Source: Poriferisodalis sp963663635
GTDB lineage: Bacteria; Actinomycetota; Acidimicrobiia; Acidimicrobiales; Poriferisodalaceae
Reading direction: 5' to 3'
DNA length: 64,000 bases
NCBI GenBank assembly: GCA_963663635.2
Contig: CAXXMY010000016.1
Coordinates: forward strand, 58,903 to 122,902
Part shown: positions 25,313 to 34,933 of the stretch, piece after piece
Numbering within the stretch: position 1 is the stretch's first letter
Layout of the letters: each line of letters starts with the position of its first letter
Notes under the pieces: generated by a model
What the model was told of the DNA's origin: nothing
What the model saw: only the letters and a program-made list of their open reading frames with translations
Database searches by the model: none
Program-made: the position numbers and the translations under genes

Positions 25313-25576
25313 CAGGTCACATTCCTTCCGACCGGCTGGTGCGCGCCCCCGACAGGCCACAGGCCGACAGATCGTTTGCAAGGCACCAAGCCAGCGAAGA
25401 CTCGAGTCAGGCCCGCACCCGTCGAGAACGCACTTCCATTATGAGTGCGAAGAGCCAGCTTTTCGTCCGAGGACTCTCGGTGATTCAGCGCCGACGTCAA
25501 TACCCTGGACAACCTGATCCCGTCGTATCGACCGAGGCTCTGACAATCACCAAATGAAATCGGCGGCTAGTCACCG
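25313..25576. other. Spacer between IS110 and the large surface gene; no gene seen
   Basis: Nothing coding stands out. The part near 25560-25600 is richer in A and T (TTAAGGTCTTAAAGTGAC with an inverted TTAAGG/CTTAA core) and lies at the 3' end of the large minus-strand gene, where it could act as a weak terminator. Confidence 0.3.
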
Positions 25577-28500
25577 TTAAGGTCTTAAAGTGACTGTTAC
25601 TGTATAGGATCCAAGGGAACTTGCGCCGCCTGTGACCGATATGTAGTGCGTCAAGTTGGCGTTATTCGCTCGGTAGATGAGCTTGGCATTGGAATTTACT
25701 CCACCGAAGTCGTTGGAAGTGTTGGCTATCTTTTGGCCAGTATTGTCGTGTATCCCTGTCAAATTCGGACTGTAGATTGTGCCCATTCCGGTGGCCGAGC
25801 CCTCGATGTCTATCTTGTAGGTGTTGCCAGGGATCAATGTGACCCGGAACCAGTCACGGTCGCCGACTATACTAATCATTCCGGTGGCCGAACCGCCCAC
25901 ATCGACATTACCGGTTGTGGTTGTATTGGCAGAGAAGTCGTCAGTCACTCTCCCGTATTCGACGCCGTAGGTCCCGAGAGATGGAAAATCCCACGATGAG
26001 GAGTAGGTGACCGCCACATAGTGGGTTCCCGTTTCGGTAGGCGTGAATTTCAGCAAGGAGTCGTAGTGGACGGTGCCGTTGTCGGCCGCGGTGCCGGGGA
26101 TCTTATTGCCGACCGAATCGTAGACGCTTTTCAACGCCGGATTGCCGACAGTAAACCCGGTCGCATACTCGCGCCCCTTTCCTTTGATGTGGATCCAGTA
26201 CTCAACATCTGCATCGAGTTCAACCGCGTACCAGTCGACGTCTCCCTTGATTTCCAGCTCCCCGCGAATGGTCTTATGTGGGCCTGCAACGGCGCAGCCG
26301 GTGTCGACGTCGGCGGAACAATCGTCCGTGAAAACTTTGAACTTCAAGATGTAGCCGCCGAGGCTGTCAAGTTCGTAGCCAGGCGCCCAACCTGCGGACA
26401 CATAGTGGATGCCGGAGTCGGCTGGCGTGAAGACCACACGGGTTCTATTGCTGAGTGAGACGGAGGAGTAGCTGCTGGTGCCGGGGATCTTGTTGCCGCT
26501 CGAATCGTAGACGCCTTTGATGACTGTGAGGCCGGCCGGACCAGCCGCGTGAGAGTTGTTCCCCGTCAGATCGATCTGATACAACGTGCCGGCGTCGAGG
26601 TCGACTGCGAACCAGTCACTGTCGCTTTTCTGTTCGAAGATGCCTTTGGCCACTCCGCCGACCTCGATGACTCCGGTCGTAGTGGTGTCAGCCGCAAAAT
26701 CGTCACTGACGACGGTCACCAATACCTCGTATGTCCCGACGTGATGCGCCCAATTGTCGTATTCGTTGCCGGCAGCCGAAATGTAGTAGATCCCCGCCGT
26801 CGACGGCGTGAACGCCAGCCTGGCGTTGTTGTCATTGCTGTACCACGGCGGACTCTGGGGGCCGCCTGTTTCGGTTTTCGTGCCGGGAATCCGGACGCCT
26901 GAGGCGTCATACACCCCGAGCACCCGCGGATCGCGCAAGGTGCCCGAGCTCGTTGGTTTGCCCTTCACCTCGATCCAGTACGTGGTGTCGGCCAGCAGGC
27001 TGACCCTGAACCAGTCGCGATCGTCCGCTATTTCGATCTCTCCCCCGGTCGGGACACCGACCGTGAGCGTCTCCGAAGTGCTGAGGTCCGCAGGGATGTC
27101 GTCTTCATACGGGATTGCGGTCACGCTCACGGTATACGGGCCGTGTGGCCAATCTTCATCGTGGTTCGCGTGCACGTAGTGGACTCCTGAGTACTCGGGA
27201 AAGAAGTACAGCTGGCTGTCGCGGCTCTGTGGCCTCTCGACTGTATTGTTCCCCCCGCTGTCCCTGTCCGAAGTGCCGCCTATGGAAACACCCTTGAAGT
27301 TCCGGATCGAGATGAGCTCCAAATTCGGCAGGGTATTAAATCGGTTCCGATGGCCTTCGAGATTGATGCGATACACTTTGCCCGCCTCCAGGTCCACCGC
27401 GAGCCAGTCGCTGCCCGACATGTACGCGTCGGCCGATCCGCCCACGGCGACTCGCCCGGGTGTGGAAATGTTGCCTGGAAAGTCCTGACCGCCTTCTGAG
27501 ACAGACACGTCGGCGGGAACGGTCACATTGATCGTGTAGGTCGCCGGGTGACGGCCACCTCCGGATACGTCGATGGTGATCACGTCATTGCCGTGAAGGT
27601 CGACAGTTGTACCGGAGACGTTCGGGTCGTTATTGGAACCGATGGTGAACACCCAGGATGGGTGGGTGGTCTCGACATCGAGGCTCACCGTCGTCGCCCA
27701 GTGGGGTGTTCTCAGCTCATATTCAACGATGTCGGGGTTAAAGGCCGGTATCAGCGTATTGTGTCGGCTCACGATGGATCTCAACGTCGCCATCTGCGGG
27801 TTGTACTCGACGTTCGCCTCTCCGCTGCCCAGACTTGTTTGAGGCCCTCGTACTGCGAACACCTCATAGAAATACTCGCCCCCGACGGCAACGGTCCCGT
27901 CCAGGTACTCGGTGACAGACTCATCGGTCTGCGCAAGCGCTTGGGAGCCTGCCTGGCCCGCGCCCGATTGGCGGCGCACAATCTCGTAACCTGTGACAGA
28001 CGATCCGTCGACCGCTGGCGCCTCCCATCTCAGCCGGATTCCGCCAGCCGTGGATCTCAGTGTGAGATTCGACGGTGCATAGTGCTGCGGCGACGCCGCA
28101 GCTCGGGTGAAGGCAATCGTATATGAGCTGCTTGTCGTGCTCGAATCGGTCACTGTGACCACCGCTGTGGTCACGGTCTGCGAGCCGAGAGCGCCGAGTG
28201 GGATCTGCCATCCGGGCTTGTTGGGATCCGCGTCGGCAGGCGAAACGGTGATGTCCATATGGGGATACGAGGCAGTCGCCAACAAGGTCGCCTCGGCAAG
28301 TTCAGGCCCGGCTGCCACCTCGTATTCGAACACGTCGCTGTCGAATGCGGGCGTCAGATCGAGGCCCGTAACGCTCAAAGAACCCAAAGACGGAACGAGC
28401 TCGGGCCGAGTAACAGCGACCGTATATGAGCTGCTTGTCGTGCTCGAATCGGTCACTGTGACCACCGCTGTGGTCACGGTCTGCGAGCCGAGAGCGCCGA

Positions 28501-31500
28501 GTGGGATCTGCCATCCGGGCTTGTTGGGATCCGCGTCGGCAGGCGAAACGGTGATGTCCATATGGGGATACGAGGCAGTCGCCAACAAGGTCGCCTCGGC
28601 AAGTTCAGGCCCGGCTGCCACCTCGTATTCGAACACGTCGCTGTCGAATGCGGGCGTCAGATCGAGGCCCGCAACGCTCAACGAACCCAAAGACGGTACG
28701 AGCTCGGGCCGAGTAACAGCGACCGTATATGAGCTGCTTGTCGTGCTCGAATCGGTCACTGTGACCACCGCTGTGGTCACGGTCTGCGAGCCGAGAGCGC
28801 CGAGTGGGATCTGCCATCCGGGCTTGTTGGGATCCGCGTCGGCAGGCGAAACGGTGATGTCCATATGGGGATACGAGGCAGTCACCAACAAGGTCGCCTC
28901 GGCAAGTTCAGGCCCGGCTGCCACCTCGTATTCGAACACGTCGCTGTCGAATGCGGGCGTCAGATCGAGGCCCGCAACGCTCAACGAACCCAAAGACGGT
29001 ACGAGCTCGGGCCGAGTAACAGCGATCATATAAGTCCCGTGGGCCGCAACTGTGGGCGCGGAGACAAGCACGACTACTTGGGTTGTCGTCAAATCGCCCA
29101 GGGCGCCGAGTGCTACCTGGTGTCCAGGCGTGACCGGATCGTCGTCGCCGGGAACGATTCGGACATCGGCATCAGGGGCTTCGGCTGTCGCATGAATCGT
29201 GGCGTGACTCTGTGTGTCGTCGACGGTGGCCGTGTAGGCATACAAGTCAGGATCGAATGCCGGTGTGAGCTGCGAGTCGCTCACGTCTAGCAATGTCAGG
29301 CGCGTCGATGCTTTGCGTGAAACAGTGACCACGTAGCTGACGAGTTGGCCATTTGCACTAGCGACGATCACGATTGCCGTCTCGGAACCGGGTAGGCCGA
29401 GAGCAACTTGATGTCCTGGATCATTTGCGTCGGCGTCTGCCGGGATCACCGTCAGCTCGGCGCCGTTGGCTGCAGCAGTGACAGTCACTTCGGCCACGTC
29501 TGACTCGACTGTGGCGGTGTATTCGAACTCGTCTGCCGCGAATGCGGGGTCCAGACTCCCCTCGGAGACGCTGAGGCTGCTCAGCGTCGGCGCCGTTTCG
29601 CTGCGCATAGTGAGTTTGCTGCGCATTGTGAGCTGGCGCATTGAGGACCTGACCGATGTCGATACTTTGGAGATGAGGGTCAGATAGACGCGTTGGCTCA
29701 GCCCATCGCCCGATGTGACTCGTACGATCACCAGCGTGTCGCCCGAATCGGCGAGATCGACTTGATGCCCTATTGCCGTAGGGTCCGCGTCGTTGCGGTC
29801 AAGAGTGAGTTTCGCGCTGTCGCTGCGCACCGCCATCACTTCGACGATCGCGTCGGTTTCGGCTCGACTGGTCACCACGGTGGTTTGCGACACCTCCTCA
29901 TGAACTGACAGCACGTACAACGACTCTTTCTCATTGAAGGCCAGCGGCTCGAGCCCGCTCATCTGCATGTTCTCCAACGCCGAGGATTCGTCGCCTGATG
30001 CCGTGTCGGAGCGGGCAACTAGCCAATAGCGCCGCGTGGCCATGCCATCGGGGGCGGTCACTGTCAATTCGACTGCGGTCTCGCCGTTCGGGTCCACGAC
30101 GACCTGATGGCCGGGCTCACCCGGGTCGGCATCCGCGGGCGTAATCGACACCTCTGCGCCCGCCGATTCCTCCGCAGCAGCGGCAAGAACGGTGAATTCC
30201 GACGCGCCCGGCGCGGATGTCGCATAGTGCAGCGCCTCTGCGGGATCGAACGGCGCCCTAAGCGAAGCCCCCATCAGATCCAAAGAGGCGAGAGTGGCGT
30301 CGGCGAGGCCCGCAATGACCACTTGTGCGTGGTTGTGCAGCTCTCGGCCGTCTGAGGTGCATACCGCGGCAGGCAGTGCGCAGTCGCCGACGGGTCCCAG
30401 CGCCACGGTGATCTCTTTGGGTCCGTGGGGCTCGAGCGTGATGTCCCAGGCCCTCTTGCCGGCTGAAGCCTTTTTGACCTGGGCGATTCCAGCGCCAGCG
30501 ACCTCAAGGGTGTTGTCGCGCAGCATCCCGGCGTCGACAGCCAAGCCAGCCTCGTCGAAGTTCAACCGCACAGTAAACGCGTCGATGCCGTTGTGCCCGG
30601 CCGGCAGATGCGAGAATCTCGCCGACGGCGGAGCTTTCGGCCGCCCGGTCAGGTCGCCGGGGCCTCCCATGGTGATGCTCACCGGCATCTGATCGCCTGT
30701 CTGCCAGTCTCTGGGAGCGGCAGGCCACCAATATCGGCCCCTCAAAATCAGCCCAGGCACAAAGCTCTCGCTGCCCACGAACTGCTCCCCGTCCACGTCG
30801 AGCACAAAGTCCTCGGGCAGCTCCGCGCTCAGGCCCATCATCAAACCGCCCTCGACGTACTCGAACAGCGCCGCCACCGTGATCCGGCTGTCCCCAACCT
30901 CGAAGTGACGCTCAGACAACCCGCCCGTCGCCGAGCCCACATCGCTCCTGGACCATTCCCAGAATCCCAACGACGGAGGCGACGCACCCCCATATGCATC
31001 CACCGTCAACACTGCAGACCACACCGGCGACACCCCAGCAGCGACAGGGTCATCAGCATCCGACTTAGGCGCAGACAGATCCGATGTATCGACCGGCGCC
31101 GGCTCGTCGGCGGGCGGCTTGTAGGTGATGGTCGCCTTGTCAGAAATGGCCGAGCGCAGACCGCCGCGCATCGCCCGCACCCGGTAGATATAGACACCGC
31201 CATCGAACGCAGACTCGTCCAAATACGACGTCGACGTCGTACCCGTGTCCCGAACCAGCTGCGACAGCCGCTTCTCGCCCACATCAGTGCGGCGGCGCAC
31301 GATCCGATACCCCGTCACCGACCCAGCATCCTGCACAGGCGCGTCCCACTCCAACAACACCCCACCAGCCGCCGACGACGCCGACAACCCCGTCGGCGTC
31401 AACACACCCTCAACAGCCCCCACCGGCACGATAACCCCCGCCGACAACCCCAAGGCCAATACAGCCACAGCAGCCGCTCTCCTCGGGGCGACGAGCCGAA

Positions 31501-31522
31501 AGAACCGATTCAAACCAATCAC
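25577..31522 (-). CDS. Giant exported protein: Fn3, cadherin-like beta-sandwich repeats, PPC domains
   Basis: This is an intact protein of 1,981 residues. A signal peptide (RRAAAVAVLALGLSAGVIVP) is followed by an Fn3 domain, a beta-rich domain ending in FVLDVDGEQFVG and ASRYWWPAAPRDW-like sequence, and a string of cadherin-like beta-sandwich repeats of about 100 residues, each ending ITPADADPGxPGHQV or similar. Three of these are almost identical. Then come a second Fn3 (VTGYEIVRRQSG) and, in the last 600 residues, five PPC-type domains (DWFRVSLLADTTYWIEV and relatives). No CWB2 tail or sortase motif is seen, so attachment is unclear. GTG 31522, behind GGAAGGTGG, is the best start. The function is unknown; adhesion or matrix building is inferred. 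Confidence 0.85.
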   Translation of the reverse strand: MIGLNRFFRLVAPRRAAAVAVLALGLSAGVIVPVGAVEGVLTPTGLSASSAAGGVLLEWDAPVQDAGSVTGYRIVRRRTDVGEKRLSQLVRDTGTTSTSYLDESAFDGGVYIYRVRAMRGGLRSAISDKATITYKPPADEPAPVDTSDLSAPKSDADDPVAAGVSPVWSAVLTVDAYGGASPPSLGFWEWSRSDVGSATGGLSERHFEVGDSRITVAALFEYVEGGLMMGLSAELPEDFVLDVDGEQFVGSESFVPGLILRGRYWWPAAPRDWQTGDQMPVSITMGGPGDLTGRPKAPPSARFSHLPAGHNGIDAFTVRLNFDEAGLAVDAGMLRDNTLEVAGAGIAQVKKASAGKRAWDITLEPHGPKEITVALGPVGDCALPAAVCTSDGRELHNHAQVVIAGLADATLASLDLMGASLRAPFDPAEALHYATSAPGASEFTVLAAAAEESAGAEVSITPADADPGEPGHQVVVDPNGETAVELTVTAPDGMATRRYWLVARSDTASGDESSALENMQMSGLEPLAFNEKESLYVLSVHEEVSQTTVVTSRAETDAIVEVMAVRSDSAKLTLDRNDADPTAIGHQVDLADSGDTLVIVRVTSGDGLSQRVYLTLISKVSTSVRSSMRQLTMRSKLTMRSETAPTLSSLSVSEGSLDPAFAADEFEYTATVESDVAEVTVTAAANGAELTVIPADADANDPGHQVALGLPGSETAIVIVASANGQLVSYVVTVSRKASTRLTLLDVSDSQLTPAFDPDLYAYTATVDDTQSHATIHATAEAPDADVRIVPGDDDPVTPGHQVALGALGDLTTTQVVVLVSAPTVAAHGTYMIAVTRPELVPSLGSLSVAGLDLTPAFDSDVFEYEVAAGPELAEATLLVTASYPHMDITVSPADADPNKPGWQIPLGALGSQTVTTAVVTVTDSSTTSSSYTVAVTRPELVPSLGSLSVAGLDLTPAFDSDVFEYEVAAGPELAEATLLATASYPHMDITVSPADADPNKPGWQIPLGALGSQTVTTAVVTVTDSSTTSSSYTVAVTRPELVPSLGSLSVTGLDLTPAFDSDVFEYEVAAGPELAEATLLATASYPHMDITVSPADADPNKPGWQIPLGALGSQTVTTAVVTVTDSSTTSSSYTIAFTRAAASPQHYAPSNLTLRSTAGGIRLRWEAPAVDGSSVTGYEIVRRQSGAGQAGSQALAQTDESVTEYLDGTVAVGGEYFYEVFAVRGPQTSLGSGEANVEYNPQMATLRSIVSRHNTLIPAFNPDIVEYELRTPHWATTVSLDVETTHPSWVFTIGSNNDPNVSGTTVDLHGNDVITIDVSGGGRHPATYTINVTVPADVSVSEGGQDFPGNISTPGRVAVGGSADAYMSGSDWLAVDLEAGKVYRINLEGHRNRFNTLPNLELISIRNFKGVSIGGTSDRDSGGNNTVERPQSRDSQLYFFPEYSGVHYVHANHDEDWPHGPYTVSVTAIPYEDDIPADLSTSETLTVGVPTGGEIEIADDRDWFRVSLLADTTYWIEVKGKPTSSGTLRDPRVLGVYDASGVRIPGTKTETGGPQSPPWYSNDNNARLAFTPSTAGIYYISAAGNEYDNWAHHVGTYEVLVTVVSDDFAADTTTTGVIEVGGVAKGIFEQKSDSDWFAVDLDAGTLYQIDLTGNNSHAAGPAGLTVIKGVYDSSGNKIPGTSSYSSVSLSNRTRVVFTPADSGIHYVSAGWAPGYELDSLGGYILKFKVFTDDCSADVDTGCAVAGPHKTIRGELEIKGDVDWYAVELDADVEYWIHIKGKGREYATGFTVGNPALKSVYDSVGNKIPGTAADNGTVHYDSLLKFTPTETGTHYVAVTYSSSWDFPSLGTYGVEYGRVTDDFSANTTTTGNVDVGGSATGMISIVGDRDWFRVTLIPGNTYKIDIEGSATGMGTIYSPNLTGIHDNTGQKIANTSNDFGGVNSNAKLIYRANNANLTHYISVTGGASSLGSYTVTVTLRP
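28118..29026. repeat. Three tandem copies of a 303-bp coding unit
   Basis: The units start at 28118, 28421 and 28724 and differ by only about three or four bases each. Each encodes 101 residues, one complete cadherin-like beta-sandwich module (LGSLSVAGLDLTPAFDSDVF to SSSYTVAVTRPE). The reading frame is preserved, so copy number can change by whole domains through slippage or recombination. Homogeneity this high means recent duplication or ongoing gene conversion. Confidence 0.95.
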
Positions 31523-32063
31523 AACGCCACCTTCCAACTACCAGCCGGAGCCGCATAGGGTCTTGGAACGAACATGAGAATCAGTGCAGTGCCAGCAAAC
31601 ATTTGGAGACCTGTGTTAGGAGCCCTGAGTTGATATTTGACGAGGGGTGTGTGGCGGCGTGGTTGGTGGGGTTCGGGTGTCGTGGGGGGTGGTTTGGGGT
31701 GGTTTGGCCGAGGAGGCGGCGCATTCGGTGCCCTGCAGCGGCACCTAGGAGGGTGGTCGGAAAGTCGCCTTTTGGGTGTTTGATGCACGCGAAACCGCAG
31801 GTCAGAGGCTTGCAGTCTGGGCCTGACACCTATTGCCGACCACCGTCCTAGTGGATCTTCGCCCGTGTTCAACTGCGCAGACCTCCCGAGCGGCAAGGTC
31901 GTTAACAGTACCCGTTATTATCACAGGGCGTGATGACGCAGCTGATCAAGCCGCTCTTGCGCAGCTATATGCCCCACTGGGCGCGTACATGCAGCGCCAG
32001 GCGCAGGTCGTCCCACGCTCCGAACTGCAGGCCGAGATCTCCCTGCGCGCTCCACACCCCCTC
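31523..32063. other. Intergenic region between the giant gene and the IS3 element
   Basis: There is no convincing gene; the open frames here are low complexity. At 31744-31766 lies a sequence (CCTAGGAGGGTGGTCGG, then AAAGTC) that recurs with one mismatch at 39593-39615, next to a transposase scrap, so it is probably an old insertion-sequence end. CGTTATTATC lies at 31914-31923. The promoter of the minus-strand giant gene should lie just upstream of 31522. Confidence 0.4.
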
Positions 32064-32127
32064 TGTCAATGTGGTGTGAGACAGCGGATGGCTGTGAATC
32101 ACTGAGCCCCGGGGGCGGGGAGGGAAG

Positions 32128-32580
32128 ATGACTGCGATGGTTGCGTTGCATGGCTCGATCGAGTCCGCTGGCGTGATGGATGATTGCGGGACCCCGGACT
32201 TGGAGGTGTCGCCGAGGGCGATGGTTGGGTCACGGCGCGGGTTCGCGGCGGAGTGCAAGGCGAGGATCCTGGTTGAGTACGAGCGGCTCCCTGATGGGGA
32301 GAAGGGCGCGTTGTTGCGCCGGGAGGGCTTGTATTCGTCGTTGATCTCGGAGTGGCGCAAGCAGGCTGCTGCTGGCGCGGTCGAGGGGCTCAGCAAGAAG
32401 CGCGGCCGGTCCGGTCCCGACGCCAGGGATCGTCGCATTGCCGCGTTGGAGGCCGACAATGAGCGTCTCGGGCAGCGTTGGGGGACCGCCGAGAAGGTGA
32501 TCGAGGTGCAGGGAAAAGTCTCGGCGCTCTCCGGAGAGCTCTCCAAGAGCGCGGACACCGATCCGAGGTCGAAGCGGTGA
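32128..32580 (+). CDS. IS3-family transposase OrfA
   Basis: This is the DNA-binding half of an IS3 transposase. It carries a helix-turn-helix (KARILVEYERLPDGEKGALL, REGLYSSLISEWRKQ) and a leucine-zipper-like C-terminus (RRIAALEADNERLGQRWGTA then EKVIEVQGKVSALSG). The start could also be ATG 32221, just before the homologous part. Its TGA overlaps the GTG start of OrfB. In IS3 elements an OrfAB fusion by frameshifting is the active transposase; here a coupled start is also possible. Confidence 0.85.
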   Translation: MTAMVALHGSIESAGVMDDCGTPDLEVSPRAMVGSRRGFAAECKARILVEYERLPDGEKGALLRREGLYSSLISEWRKQAAAGAVEGLSKKRGRSGPDARDRRIAALEADNERLGQRWGTAEKVIEVQGKVSALSGELSKSADTDPRSKR

Positions 32581-33590
32581 TCGCGCCCGCCGTTGCTGAG
32601 CTCGAAGCGCACACGGCGACAACGGCGGCGTGTGCTGTGTGGGGCCGGTCCCGGGCGACGCAGTGCCGGCGGCGCCGACCCGAACCGGACTCGGCCGCGG
32701 TCATCGAGCGGCGCCGGGCAGCCCATCGCCGAGCGCTCGGCGACGACGAGCGGGCCGAGGTGCTCGAGGTCTTGCACTCGGACCGGTTCGTGGACGAGTC
32801 CCCGGCCACGGTGTGGGCGACCCTGCTCGACGAGGGCACGTATCTGGCGTCACCAGCCACGATGTACCGGCTCCTGCGAGCCGCCCATGGCACCGTGATC
32901 GAGCGCCGCCGCCAGGCCGCCCACCCTCCGAGGTCCCGCCCCGAGCTTGCCGCAGGTGCCCCCAACGACATCTGGACATGGGACATCACCGGGCTGCGCG
33001 GCCCCGCCAAACGGAACTTCTTGTGCCTCTACGTGCTGTTGGACCTGTTCTCGCGCTACGTGCCGGGCTGGATGCTCGCCGCCGTCGAGAACGCCCAGCT
33101 CGCCCGCCGCCTCATCGACGAGACCCTCGCCCGCCACGACGTCGACCCCAAGGCGTTGACGATCCATTCCGACCGAGGCGTCCCCGCCGCGAAACCAGTC
33201 GCTCAGCTGCTCGCCACCCTGGAGATCACCAGATCGGTGACCCGGCCCCGCACCCCCAACGACAACCCGTACTCCGAATCGCAGTTCCGCACCATGAAAT
33301 ACCGGCCACAGTTCCCCGCCAGGTTCGCCGGCATCGACGACGCCCGAGCCTTCAGCGCCGACTTCTTCGCATGGCACAACTACCAGCACCGCCACTCCGG
33401 CATCGGCTACCACACACCCGCCAGCGTCTACCACCGCACCGCCGCCGAGATCCGCCAACACCGCACCCAAATCCTGAACCGGGCGTTCGCCGCCCACCCC
33501 GAACGATTCGTCGCAGGCCGGCCAACCCCACCCGAACTCCCCGAGATCGTCTACATCAACCCACCCAAGGAGACCACCAGCACCCACTAA
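32577..33590 (+). CDS. IS3-family transposase OrfB (rve/DDE integrase core)
   Basis: This is the catalytic half of the IS3 transposase, about 337 residues. The HTH_21-like region (FVDESPATVWATLLDEGTYL) is followed by the integrase core with DDE residues: Asp in WTWDITGLRG, Asp in IHSDRGVPA and Glu in NPYSESQFRTMKYR. The C-terminus has YQHRHSGIGYHTPASVYH, typical for IS3. Translation probably starts at GTG 32577, overlapping the OrfA stop; the frame extends upstream within orfA. No interruption is seen. Confidence 0.9.
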   Translation: MIAPAVAELEAHTATTAACAVWGRSRATQCRRRRPEPDSAAVIERRRAAHRRALGDDERAEVLEVLHSDRFVDESPATVWATLLDEGTYLASPATMYRLLRAAHGTVIERRRQAAHPPRSRPELAAGAPNDIWTWDITGLRGPAKRNFLCLYVLLDLFSRYVPGWMLAAVENAQLARRLIDETLARHDVDPKALTIHSDRGVPAAKPVAQLLATLEITRSVTRPRTPNDNPYSESQFRTMKYRPQFPARFAGIDDARAFSADFFAWHNYQHRHSGIGYHTPASVYHRTAAEIRQHRTQILNRAFAAHPERFVAGRPTPPELPEIVYINPPKETTSTH

Positions 33591-33623
33591 ATCAACAACA
33601 AACTTGTCTCACCAAGGTTGACA

Positions 33624-33856
33624 GGCACCGACACGACGTGCACAGGCAGGGTCACCGGGCCGGTCGCGGGCACGACGGCCCAGTCCCCGACCGAACCCAT
33701 CCACGGCAAGAGCCCTGAATCCACCGCTCGCTGTGGATCACTTCCGCACCTGCTGGGGGCCGTCGTCGGTCGATGGCCCTGCCCAGTGTTCGAGTCCGCT
33801 GAGATGGGCTATCGTTGCGCTTTGATTATTACCGATATTATCGGTGGGGGTATTTG
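33624..33856 (+). promoter_or_regulatory. Upstream region of the lysyl oxidase gene
   Basis: This gap follows the IS3 element. Near its end, TTGATTATTACCGATATTATCGG stands out as A/T-rich against the background and contains the inverted pair ACCGATA/TATCGGT (33827-33845), a possible operator or hairpin, plus a -10-like TATTAT. GGTGGGGG at 33843-33850 is the ribosome binding site for ATG 33857. Confidence 0.4.
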
Positions 33857-34933
33857 ATGGGTCTGTCTGGGAGCGGTCGCGGTCGCGCGTGTTGCAAGTG
33901 GGGCGTGCGGTTGTTGTCCGCTGCACTGGTTGTGGTGTTGGCTGCGGCACCGGTCGGTGCGGATTCTTCTGCTTCGCAGGGCGATGGGCACTTCCCCCCG
34001 TTGGCCGGTCAGTTGGTTAAGGCGGGCTGGTTGCCTGCGCCGACTGGCTTGGGCGGAACTGTGACCTGGGATCGGGCAGATCTGATCTGGGACGATCCCG
34101 GCGATCCCGCAGTGATCGGCTACCAGGTGCTTCGGCGTGACAGGGCCTTACAGCGTGCCGGAGTGTTCAGTGTGCTGGTTGATGACACTGGTGACGCCGT
34201 CACTGAGTTCACCGACAACACGGTGGAGCCTGGGCGCAGCTATGTGTACCGGGTCAAAGCTCGCAGCGCGACGGGCATGAGCAACCGGAGCCACTGGTTC
34301 AGAGCCGACACGCCCGAGGCGCCCGGGCCGGGCGTGCGTGGGCTTGCTGCCGCGAGCGAGCCGGAGTACGAGATTGTGTGGTCGTCGGTGTTGTCGGTGG
34401 CAGATCTTCAGGGAGGGGCTTCGGGATATACGAGATTCACGAGGTCCGTGGGTTCGCTGTCTTCTGATGAGTTCGTGGTGGACGGCGGATCCGTTGGAGT
34501 GTCGGCAGTGATCGATCACGGGGGGCTGGTGCTGGGGCTGTCGCGTGAGCTGTCGCGTGATTTCGTGTTTCGCGTGGGCGGCAGCGAATTTGTCGGCAGC
34601 GACAGTCTCGAGCAGGTGCTCGCGGCCGCAGGACGCTATTGGTGGCCTTCGGCGCCGATGGGATGGACTGCGGGCGACGAGGTGGAACTGAGCATCGCTA
34701 TGGGCGGTTCGGGTGCAGTGACGGGCAGGCCGCCGGCGCCGCCGTCGGCGTATTTCGCAAATGTGCCGCCGTCTCATGACGGCGAGACGCAATTCGAAGT
34801 GGATCTGGTCTTCGACGAGGCGAACCTGGTAGTAGACGCAAAGATGCTCAAAGATCATGCCTTGGCCGCAGTCGGCGCCGAGATCATCGCTGTGCGCAAG
34901 TACTCGCGGGGTCGGCGAGTAGATGGACAGTGA
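33857..34933 (+). CDS. Lysyl oxidase protein, N-terminal fragment: signal peptide, Fn3, beta-rich module
   Basis: This is the first of three frames of one split gene. After a signal peptide (LLSAALVVVLAAAPVGADSS) there is an Fn3 domain (VIGYQVLRRDRALQRAG, YVYRVKARS). Then comes the module also present in the giant gene at 25577-31522 (EIVWSSVLSVADLQGG to WTAGDEVELSIAMGG). The frame stops at 34933. The homologous continuation appears in the next frame from about 34925. Adding one G to the GGGG run near 34910-34914 would join them (SRWTVTLQPEG). Confidence 0.8.
   Translation: MGLSGSGRGRACCKWGVRLLSAALVVVLAAAPVGADSSASQGDGHFPPLAGQLVKAGWLPAPTGLGGTVTWDRADLIWDDPGDPAVIGYQVLRRDRALQRAGVFSVLVDDTGDAVTEFTDNTVEPGRSYVYRVKARSATGMSNRSHWFRADTPEAPGPGVRGLAAASEPEYEIVWSSVLSVADLQGGASGYTRFTRSVGSLSSDEFVVDGGSVGVSAVIDHGGLVLGLSRELSRDFVFRVGGSEFVGSDSLEQVLAAAGRYWWPSAPMGWTAGDEVELSIAMGGSGAVTGRPPAPPSAYFANVPPSHDGETQFEVDLVFDEANLVVDAKMLKDHALAAVGAEIIAVRKYSRGRRVDGQ

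Larger units (their letters stand above)
32064..33623 (+). mobile_element. IS3-family insertion sequence, apparently intact
   Basis: The ends are imperfect inverted repeats: TGTCAATGTGGTGTGAGACA at 32064 and, on the other strand, TGTCAACCTTGGTGAGACA up to 33623. Both begin TG as expected for IS3 elements. Two overlapping genes, orfA and orfB, fill the element, and orfB has the full DDE triad. A target duplication of 3-4 bases could not be confirmed by eye. It separates the giant Fn3/PPC gene from the lysyl oxidase gene. Confidence 0.8.

Noticed and set aside
24112..25557. 481-codon plus-strand open frame
   Set aside because: It is antisense to the IS110 transposase, whose motifs are clear on the other strand; the long frame follows from high GC.
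28107..29033. 308-codon plus-strand frame with internal repeats
   Set aside because: It is the antisense shadow of the triplicated 303-bp unit in the minus-strand giant gene.
32630..33718. 362-codon frame within the IS3 element
   Set aside because: Its Arg/Pro/His-rich translation has no family features, and it overlaps the well-supported OrfB.
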